Origin: an uncultured Granulosicoccaceae bacterium | GTDB lineage: Bacteria > Pseudomonadota > Gammaproteobacteria > Granulosicoccales > Granulosicoccaceae | Direction: 5' to 3' | DNA length: 38,915 nt | NCBI GenBank assembly: GCA_937957915.1 | Contig: CALGNZ010000101.1 | Span: 1-38,915, forward strand | Shown here: positions 32,968 through 38,915 of the stretch, in pieces | Layout: each line of letters opens with the position of its first letter | Numbering within the stretch: position 1 is the first letter of the stretch | Notes under the pieces: model-generated | Databases searched by the model: none | Told to the model about the DNA's origin: nothing | The model's input: only the letters and a program-made list of their open reading frames with translations | Position numbers and translations under genes: made by a program

Positions 32968-34050
32968 CTAATCAGCTTCTGGTGTCAGTGTTGTTGAAAA
33001 CCATTCAGTCAGTTCAAGACCTAGTGTCTCGTTAAAGGCTTCCCTGTCAAAGCCAGCCGGGTCCTCGGCTACCTCTCCGAGTGGCTGTTGCCATGGCTCG
33101 GCAATCGGTGCTATGAAACTAAAGTGACCAGCGCCTTTTGCTTCTCGAAAGGCGCCATGCTTTGCGACTTGTTGAAGTCGGCTACTGTGGTATTGATGCG
33201 GCAGTATGTTGTCCAGTTCTGCGGTAATTACTTTCACCGCGGTGTTTTGATCGATCTGCGAAGTCTTATCGATCACGCTGCCCAGTGGGGCGAGCAATGC
33301 GATCGATCGGATAGCCGGAGTTTTGTAGCTATTGAAATGAGTCGTCTGTTTTGGCAGTGTGAACGACTCACCCGTTGGTGATGTAACAGCCATTGTCGGG
33401 TCGCGGTAGTGACACGATGGATCATCATCAACCTGATTGCAGTGATCGATCAATGCCTGTCGGTTAGCTGTGGCGCCCGCTAATACCGCAACTGCATATC
33501 CACCTGCGGAATGACCAATCGCACCCACCCGTTCGTGGTCGATCAAGGCGCCAAGTTTTTCGTCTCGTGTTATGGCGTGCAGTAAGGCGGCAAGTTGGCG
33601 TGGGCGCTCGTCAAAATAGCGTTCATCAGCCACCAGCGAACGGTCCTGGTAGTTGTCTCCCGGGTGTGTGAGTGCCGCGACCATGAAGCCGGCTGTGGCA
33701 AGTGTTTCAGCGATGGGATGGTGAGCGAGACCAGAGCCTCCAGTGCCGTGGGAAAGAATCAACAGAGGGTGCTGAGTTTCTGTAAGCGGAGCATTGCTGG
33801 CAGCGAACAATGTAAAAGGGCCGGCGTTTATCACTTTGGCGCTGATTTCTGTGGGGTACCAGATAGCCACTGGCACAGTAGCGTTGTGGTGGGTGAATGA
33901 CCACTGCAGCAAGCCTGCGTTGTTTGAGTTGGCCAGAGCAGGTAATACTGTCGCCGAGATAACGACAATGGCTGTGGCAAAGAATTTTGTAGTCGATGTC
34001 TGTAGACTACTAAAACGGGCGGCGTGCTGTGCCGGGTGGTTTGTTCTCAT
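32968..34050 (-). CDS. Secreted alpha/beta hydrolase (PAF acetylhydrolase/dienelactone hydrolase-like)
   Basis: Exported serine hydrolase of 360 aa. Signal peptide within residues 21-41 (FFATAIVVISATVLPALA). The oxyanion segment LLILSHGTGG is followed by the nucleophile elbow GHSAGG, and the acid and His of the triad are probably in VITAELDN and GAGHFSF. It resembles bacterial PAF-acetylhydrolase-like proteins. The ATG at 34050 has AGGAG 8 nt upstream, which decides it over the longer frame opening at 34158. First gene of the leftward run that includes DUF2141 (98 bp gap) and the carotenoid oxygenase. It may hydrolyse an ester, possibly a carotenoid or retinyl ester, but that is speculation. 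Confidence 0.88.
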   Translation of the reverse strand: MRTNHPAQHAARFSSLQTSTTKFFATAIVVISATVLPALANSNNAGLLQWSFTHHNATVPVAIWYPTEISAKVINAGPFTLFAASNAPLTETQHPLLILSHGTGGSGLAHHPIAETLATAGFMVAALTHPGDNYQDRSLVADERYFDERPRQLAALLHAITRDEKLGALIDHERVGAIGHSAGGYAVAVLAGATANRQALIDHCNQVDDDPSCHYRDPTMAVTSPTGESFTLPKQTTHFNSYKTPAIRSIALLAPLGSVIDKTSQIDQNTAVKVITAELDNILPHQYHSSRLQQVAKHGAFREAKGAGHFSFIAPIAEPWQQPLGEVAEDPAGFDREAFNETLGLELTEWFSTTLTPEAD

Positions 34051-34249
34051 GAGCTTGCTCCTGCTGCGTTGTGTCTCTACAGGATCTATCATCGGCGCAG
34101 ATAACTTATTCTGCGAGCGCTTTGCGACGAACGGCAGGGAGCGGGAGTGAAACGACAATATCGGGGGGTAGATATTTTGCTATTGAAACAGTGTGGCGCG
34201 TGGCAAGGCCTTTTTGAGGTCAATAACAAAGACCTTAAAGACCATACTG

Positions 34250-35599
34250 ATGAGTGAATACGCGAAAACCGAATCGGATAACTATTGCACTGCCGGAATA
34301 TCTTCGTTTATTCGCTGGCGTGCGGATGCCTCAGATCTAATAGATTCAGCCATTGCGGCAGATGAATCGGCGGTGCTGCCAAAGCTGGTCAAAGCATGGA
34401 TGCTGACAAGTGGTCGGGATGCGAGCTTTGCGCGAACAGTGTCTGAATTGATGCGAGAGATACCGCAGTGCCTCGAGGCCAGTGACACGGTTTCTGCCGG
34501 CAGTGAGCAATCTTTGCCGGGCGCTGATTGTCAGTCCGCTCTATGGAGTTCGTTGCAATACGCTCAAGCGGGTTCAGGGGTTGAAGCCGCAACTGAGCTT
34601 GATGAATTTCTGGTGCAATGCCCGACAAATTTGCTCGTTCATCAGCTGTTGCAGGAGGAGCTATTCTGGATGGGGCGTGCGGACTGGATGCGCGATGTAA
34701 CCGACAGAGCAGCGCCATTCTGGAGCAATACTGACGACGGCTACGGTAACTTTCTTTCATTGCGTGCTTTTGCGCATGAGGAGTCGGGCTGTCTGGACAA
34801 GGCAGAGCACTACGGTCGCATGGCAGTAGAGATAGACGACGAAGATATATGGGGAACGCATGCGGTCGCACATGTGTTGATTATGAAAGGGGAAATGTCT
34901 CGAGGAATCGACTGGCTTGAGTCACTGAGTGCAAACTGGGGGCACGCTAACCAGATGCGTCACCATCTGTGGTGGCACGTCTGTTTGTTCCTGTTGGAGC
35001 GCGGGCAGTTCGATCGCATTCTTGAATTACTGACGACTGAAATTCGCAACCCCGATTCGGCACTGGTTAAAGCGTCGCCGGCCGCCGCTATTGATATAGA
35101 GAACTTCGCTTCATTGCTGTTGCGGCTGGAGCTGTATGGCGTCGATGTGGGTGATCGCTGGGCTGACCTTGCGACGGTCTGTGCCGGTCGCGTTAACAAT
35201 CACGGCAACGCGTTTGCCAATGTGCACGACATGATGGTGCTTGCTGCTACCGGACAGTTTGAAAAAGCCGGTCAGTTATTGTGCAGCATGCGTGATACCT
35301 ATCGTGACAAAGCAGGGTCTGTTGCTCTGGCGTATACAGCGGCGGGCATACCAGCCTGCGAAGCGGTGTTAGCACATCGCAGGTGTGACTATAAACAGGT
35401 GTTGAGGAGTCTGGGGTCCGTGCGACATGATTTACCATTGATGGGTGCCAGTCATGCCCAGCGCGATGTGCTGTACCATATGCTCGTTCATGCAGCGACT
35501 GAAAGCGGTCGTGACACACTGCGAACAATCTATCTTCAGGATATATCCCGAATCGGGTTTTGCGATGTACCCGAGCGTTCCGCTTATCGACGGCAGTGA
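34250..35599 (+). CDS. TTC38/StaR-like tetratricopeptide repeat protein
   Basis: Soluble helical repeat protein of 449 aa. It matches the StaR-like/TTC38 group, which is found in bacteria and animals and has no established biochemical activity. Conserved core: SLRAFAHEESGCLDKAEHYG, then DDEDIWGTHAVAHVLIMKGE, then HHLWWHVCLFLLERGQFDR, with the paired His residues (HAVAH, HHLWWH) that characterise the group. No signal peptide. The ATG at 34250 is preferred; the frame continues to a GTG at 34193 without extra family sequence. Divergent from the hydrolase operon with a 199-bp shared promoter region. Confidence 0.85.
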   Translation: MSEYAKTESDNYCTAGISSFIRWRADASDLIDSAIAADESAVLPKLVKAWMLTSGRDASFARTVSELMREIPQCLEASDTVSAGSEQSLPGADCQSALWSSLQYAQAGSGVEAATELDEFLVQCPTNLLVHQLLQEELFWMGRADWMRDVTDRAAPFWSNTDDGYGNFLSLRAFAHEESGCLDKAEHYGRMAVEIDDEDIWGTHAVAHVLIMKGEMSRGIDWLESLSANWGHANQMRHHLWWHVCLFLLERGQFDRILELLTTEIRNPDSALVKASPAAAIDIENFASLLLRLELYGVDVGDRWADLATVCAGRVNNHGNAFANVHDMMVLAATGQFEKAGQLLCSMRDTYRDKAGSVALAYTAAGIPACEAVLAHRRCDYKQVLRSLGSVRHDLPLMGASHAQRDVLYHMLVHAATESGRDTLRTIYLQDISRIGFCDVPERSAYRRQ

Positions 35600-35904
35600 G
35601 TGTTGAACCCGTGTTGATACCCCGTGTTGATACCGTATTGATAAATAGCGGGTTGGCCGCTGACACGTTGCCTGATCTCGCACTGTAGTAAGACCAGTTA
35701 ATACCATCGTGCATGAATCTAAGTCGATTGCTGAAACTGCGAAAGTTGAAATCTTGACGCGTTAACTCGTCGAGTGGTTTGGACGAGGTGGCTGTTATGG
35801 CGGATTGAATGGTGGAAAGCTCGCGTGTGTCCAGCTGTACGATCCACTCACTACCGCGTGCGATTGTGTTGCTGTCTCATACAAAGGTTCCGTCATAATA
35901 GTGA
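35600..35904. other. Convergent spacer with short tandem repeat
   Basis: About 305 bp between the converging TPR and oxygenase genes. Directly after the TPR stop, four related units of 9-13 bp (GTGTTGAACCC, GTGTTGATACCCC, GTGTTGATACC, GTATTGATA) run from 35600 to 35643. No gene or clear terminator seen in the remainder. Confidence 0.65.
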
Positions 35905-36918
35905 TTAGAGGTCGTCGAGATTGACATCCGCATAGTAGGCAGCGGTCACCTCGGGATGCGATCGCATACGAATTTTCAGTGTATTCGCACCAAATGTCGC
36001 AAAGACAGGGTCAGCAGGATCTGTATTCTGTCCACCGGGGGCGTCTGCTGCGAGTTCATCGGGCAGTTCAACCGGTTCGAACTTCGCATCAAGCCGCGGG
36101 TTCATAAAATAGGCAATTGAGATGCGCTGCTTTCCCGCAGGCGGACTGACCACCTGGTGTTTGGTGGCGCGTAAATACCCGTTGGTAGCCGACTGCATCA
36201 TCTCTCCGAGGTTAACCACATAGGCGCCGGGCCTCGGTTCCACATCAATAAGCTGCCCTTCACTCATGACTTGTAGGCCGGGTACCTCATCCTGCAGGAT
36301 AAAAGTCATGATGCCGGAATCATGGTGTAAGCCGAGTCCTTGTCCGCTGCCACCATTTTCGGGTTGAGCCGGATAGCGTATTATTTTTACCCGCGTATAG
36401 GGCTCCGGTGACATGCGATCGTCAAAGTAATCTGCGCTTTGTCCGAGGCCCTCAGCCAGTGCTCTCATCAATGCCATGCCGACAGGTTGAACGCTGCTCA
36501 TCCATTGCCGGACAGTGGGTGACATGGTTGGCAGTGCCTGCGGCCATTGATTCGGTCCGAGCAATTGCATCCACGGCGGCGCCGATGAATCAGGCCGGTG
36601 TGCAGGGCCCTCAGGGCCGATGTCAATCTGATCGCGCCAGTCGTAGCGTCCGCCGGTCATTTCCGTTTCAAGCAGAGTGTAGCCGCGAAAATGCGGTGAA
36701 TTACTGATTGAAAGCGCTTCGCGATCGGCCTGTGGCAGGTTGAAAAACTGATTGGCTATGCGTAGCACGTTGATATCAGTTTGTGCGTCGATGCCGTGTC
36801 CGGTCAGATAGAAAAATCCAGGTCCGTGGCAGGTGGCGAGTAACTGGTGGACAAACGCCTGGCCCGGCTCCCCGGCAGGGTCTTGCAGGTAACTGGAAAT
36901 ATCAAGTACCGGTAGCAT
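35905..36918 (-). CDS. Isopenicillin N synthase-like 2OG/Fe(II) oxygenase
   Basis: Soluble non-haem iron oxygenase of 337 aa in the isopenicillin N synthase/2-oxoglutarate dioxygenase superfamily. The N-terminal DIOX_N domain includes GPGFFYLTGHGI. The C-terminal jelly roll has all key residues: His198-X-Asp200 (GLHHDSG), distal His254 (TKHQVV), and the RxS 2-oxoglutarate-binding motif Arg265-Ile-Ser267. The RxS motif suggests a 2OG-dependent enzyme rather than true IPNS. Substrate unknown; no biosynthetic cluster is adjacent. ATG at 36918 with GGAA a few bases upstream. Divergent from the metallo-hydrolase gene. Confidence 0.93.
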   Translation of the reverse strand: MLPVLDISSYLQDPAGEPGQAFVHQLLATCHGPGFFYLTGHGIDAQTDINVLRIANQFFNLPQADREALSISNSPHFRGYTLLETEMTGGRYDWRDQIDIGPEGPAHRPDSSAPPWMQLLGPNQWPQALPTMSPTVRQWMSSVQPVGMALMRALAEGLGQSADYFDDRMSPEPYTRVKIIRYPAQPENGGSGQGLGLHHDSGIMTFILQDEVPGLQVMSEGQLIDVEPRPGAYVVNLGEMMQSATNGYLRATKHQVVSPPAGKQRISIAYFMNPRLDAKFEPVELPDELAADAPGGQNTDPADPVFATFGANTLKIRMRSHPEVTAAYYADVNLDDL

Positions 36919-37115
36919 AGTGGTTTCCGTTTCATGGCTGGTTGCAGAGGCAGCCGCCTTGCGGGTGTAAACCTGTCACCGCAGCCTCGCCGCTATCGTA
37001 GGGAATATGGCGGGGTCTGTAAACTTGCATAACAGTTGGGGTACGGCAGACTTTACAGTAGACTAAAACGCGGATGTTCGATCAATAGGCCGGTTACCGG
37101 TACAGCGGGGAAATA

Positions 37116-38021
37116 ATGTCACGAATGAACGATGGTATGCACGCCTGGCAACGTAACAGCAATCACAATCGCATGATTGAATTGCAGGCTAATCCGGTCA
37201 CTGCAGTTGCTGGTGGCGATGTACAGCTATCGTACTTTGGCGCATCCTGTTTTCGCATAAAGTCGCCAAACGGAATCACGGTAATGATAGACCCGTGGCG
37301 TAACCATCCCTCAGGTAAGTGGGACTGGTATCGTGGGGATTTTCCGGTGGTTCCCGTTGATATCTGTTGTTCGACCCATGCGCACTTTGATCACGACGGT
37401 GTTCATCAGCCGGACGCTCACGTCGTTCTGGATCGACCAATTGGTGAGTATAACTTTGGCGACGTGAAAATATCCTGTATTGCCGACAAGCATTGCAGCA
37501 CAGCGCCTCCGGGTAGTTTCTACGATTGGCCGGAGATGTATTTAAAAACTGCCGGCATCGATGCTCGCCCGCCCAATAATCCCCGCCAGTTCGACAATAC
37601 AATTATTATTATTGAAACCGGTGGCTTGCGAATTATGCACTGGGGAGATAATCGCATCGACCCTAATCCACATGTCTGGGAGATGATCGGAAGTGTGGAT
37701 GTTGCTTTATTGCCTATAGATGCCTCTATGCACATACTGTCATACGAGCAGGCTGACGAGATTGCCAGTAAGCTTGGAGCGAAAGCGATTGTGCCGCATC
37801 ACTACTTCATGTGGGATCTGGTGCAGCGAAGCTCAACTCTGTTAACCGCAGAGGCATATGTCGCAGACCGCGATCACATCGAGACTGGCGCTCCGGATTA
37901 TACTTTTAGTGAAAGGCTGATTAGTGCCTGGCAAGGCAAAGTGGTGCACTTTGGAGAGCATGTAGCATTTGAAAAACCACCATTGGCCGACGCTTCATCG
38001 TCGTCGCAGGATTGGGGATAG
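37116..38021 (+). CDS. UlaG-like MBL-fold metallo-hydrolase
   Basis: Metallo-beta-lactamase-fold hydrolase of 301 aa. The metal-binding motif is His88-X-His90-X-Asp92-His93 (THAHFDHDG), with later ligands in IMHWGDNR and IVPHHYF. The compact shape and the FGASCFRIKSPNG start resemble the UlaG/L-ascorbate-6-phosphate lactonase branch (beta-lactamase superfamily 2), but the substrate cannot be assigned. ATG at 37116 has GGGGAAA upstream; further in-frame ATGs at codons 4, 8 and 20 leave the exact start open. No signal peptide. Confidence 0.88.
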   Translation: MSRMNDGMHAWQRNSNHNRMIELQANPVTAVAGGDVQLSYFGASCFRIKSPNGITVMIDPWRNHPSGKWDWYRGDFPVVPVDICCSTHAHFDHDGVHQPDAHVVLDRPIGEYNFGDVKISCIADKHCSTAPPGSFYDWPEMYLKTAGIDARPPNNPRQFDNTIIIIETGGLRIMHWGDNRIDPNPHVWEMIGSVDVALLPIDASMHILSYEQADEIASKLGAKAIVPHHYFMWDLVQRSSTLLTAEAYVADRDHIETGAPDYTFSERLISAWQGKVVHFGEHVAFEKPPLADASSSSQDWG

Positions 38022-38189
38022 TCTGCTGGCTTGGTATAGCGGTGAAGCGTGATCAGTTGACCGTACGATTCAGGCTTTGGTTGCCGAACCAGTAATACAT
38101 TCCGGGTTCTGTGCAAAGCTGATCTGCGAGCTCCGTGAAAACTGTGAGGAGTCGTGGCAGGCGAGTGTTCGGTTGCCGGCGTGGTGAGG

Positions 38190-38915
38190 CTATCTGGCGC
38201 CTTTGCCGAAGAGCACCACTTCTGCGGTTTGGCAGAGGATGAGAATGTCCAGAAACAGAGTGTGGTTTTTTATATAGAATAAATCAAATTCCTGTTTCTG
38301 GATTGAATCATTCAATGACGCGCCGTAGGGATAACAGACCTGTGCCCAACCGGTAATTCCCGGCTTAACGGCATGGCGCTCCTTGTAATTAGTGATTTGA
38401 CCGGTAAGGCTTTCAACAAATTCCGGGCGCTCCGGGCGCGGACCGACAAAGCTCATATCGCCTTTCAGAACATTCAGGATTTGTGGTAATTCGTCAATCC
38501 GGGTTACGCGCATGAAAGAGCCCATTCGAGTGACTCGTGCATCGTTCTTGGTCGCCCATTTTGCGACGCCATCTTTCTCCGCGTCCACACTCATACTGCG
38601 GAATTTTAAGACCGAAAAAGGTGCTCCAAGAAATCCCACGCGTACCTGGCGGTATATTACAGGCGCGTTGATACCGTCCTCGAGTTTAATACCGATAACC
38701 GCCAGCAGCATAAATGGCCAGGTAATCGACAGAATAAGTGCACTGGCGATAAAGTCAAAGGTTCGCTTAGAGATATCGCGAAACGTGCCCTGATTAAAGC
38801 CATCGGAGTAGATAAGCCAATCGGGCCGCATGATGTCCAGCGGCAGTTTGCCCTGTTCGCGCTCGAAGAAACTCAGGATATCGATCACCGCAACGCCGTG
38901 TAGCTTGCAGTCTAG
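38190..38915 (-). CDS. EpsB-like polyprenyl-phosphate sugar transferase, 5' end beyond window
   Basis: C-terminal part of a membrane sugar-phosphate transferase that starts exopolysaccharide assembly on undecaprenyl phosphate. The frame is open through the window edge (LDCKLHGVAV precedes the first internal start), so the gene is incomplete here. Seen: one membrane helix about 45-65 residues in from the visible start, the catalytic VLKFRSM, RIDELPQ, FVGPRPERPEF and PGITGWAQVCYPYGAS blocks. The pattern FFEREQGKLPLD then LIYSDGF matches the TIGR03013 group tied to PEP-CTERM/XrtA exosortase loci. An exopolysaccharide/exosortase cluster is therefore expected to the right of the window. Confidence 0.93.
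   Translation of the reverse strand, partial: LDCKLHGVAVIDILSFFEREQGKLPLDIMRPDWLIYSDGFNQGTFRDISKRTFDFIASALILSITWPFMLLAVIGIKLEDGINAPVIYRQVRVGFLGAPFSVLKFRSMSVDAEKDGVAKWATKNDARVTRMGSFMRVTRIDELPQILNVLKGDMSFVGPRPERPEFVESLTGQITNYKERHAVKPGITGWAQVCYPYGASLNDSIQKQEFDLFYIKNHTLFLDILILCQTAEVVLFGKGAR

Noticed and set aside
34250..35599. Glycopeptide antibiotic biosynthesis based on StaR resemblance
   Set aside because: The StaR-like/TTC38 family is widespread and no biosynthetic genes are present here.
35905..36918. Isopenicillin N synthase with beta-lactam biosynthesis
   Set aside because: No ACV synthetase or other beta-lactam genes nearby, and the RxS 2-oxoglutarate motif points to a general 2OG oxygenase.

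Overview
The window reads as chromosomal DNA of a Gram-negative bacterium, most likely a marine gammaproteobacterium. The basis is a stand-alone AceK (isocitrate dehydrogenase kinase/phosphatase), a gamma-type CsrA, a class GN ('marine proteobacterial') sortase with its single VIT/vWA target, and an EpsB-type sugar transferase of the kind linked to PEP-CTERM/XrtA exosortase loci. Base composition looks roughly balanced. I found no tRNA, rRNA, CRISPR array, transposase, integrase or phage gene.

Layout. (1) 1-5.4 kb, minus strand: fatty acid desaturase, CcdA-like thiol transporter, then the sortase target and sortase, overlapping by 4 bp. (2) 5.4-7.6 kb: a 13-bp tandem repeat array, then aceK, whose start codon overlaps the stop of a 10-codon leader ORF with its own strong ribosome binding site. 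(3) 8.1-12.3 kb, plus strand: a second tandem array, then glutathione S-transferase (GST), Rieske oxygenase alpha subunit, class V glyoxylate-type aminotransferase and TauE/SafE exporter, which together suggest a small catabolic module. (4) 12.4-20.5 kb: catalase-like haem protein, LuxR-type regulator, histidine phosphatase, CaiB/BaiF CoA-transferase, YfcG-like GST, a second TauE/SafE protein with a broken or non-canonical N-terminus, Ogt methyltransferase and a small hypothetical protein. (5) 20.8-26.7 kb, plus strand: nitroreductase, then a complete peptide-type ABC importer (binding protein, two permeases, one double ATPase). (6) 27.1 kb: csrA, followed by a structured non-coding stretch with mutually exclusive stems. 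(7) 27.6-34.1 kb, minus strand: a run of six genes, in transcription order secreted alpha/beta hydrolase, DUF2141 protein, Tat-exported carotenoid oxygenase, LytS-type sensor kinase, LytTR response regulator and EamA transporter. The oxygenase stop and kinase start overlap (TAATG). (8) 34.2-38.9 kb: TTC38/StaR-like TPR protein, isopenicillin-N-synthase-like 2OG/Fe(II) oxygenase, UlaG-like metallo-hydrolase, and the sugar transferase running off the right edge.

The best candidate for an undescribed system is region 7: an exported carotenoid-cleaving enzyme translationally coupled to a membrane two-component system, which suggests production and sensing of an apocarotenoid-like compound. The domain calls are firm; the system-level function is inference.

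Two further patterns run through the window. Many short tandem duplications (period 11-17 bp) lie between genes, and some in frame inside disordered protein segments. Three suspected N-terminal frameshifts are each explained by one missing base in a homopolymer run, which could be biology or residual assembly indels.
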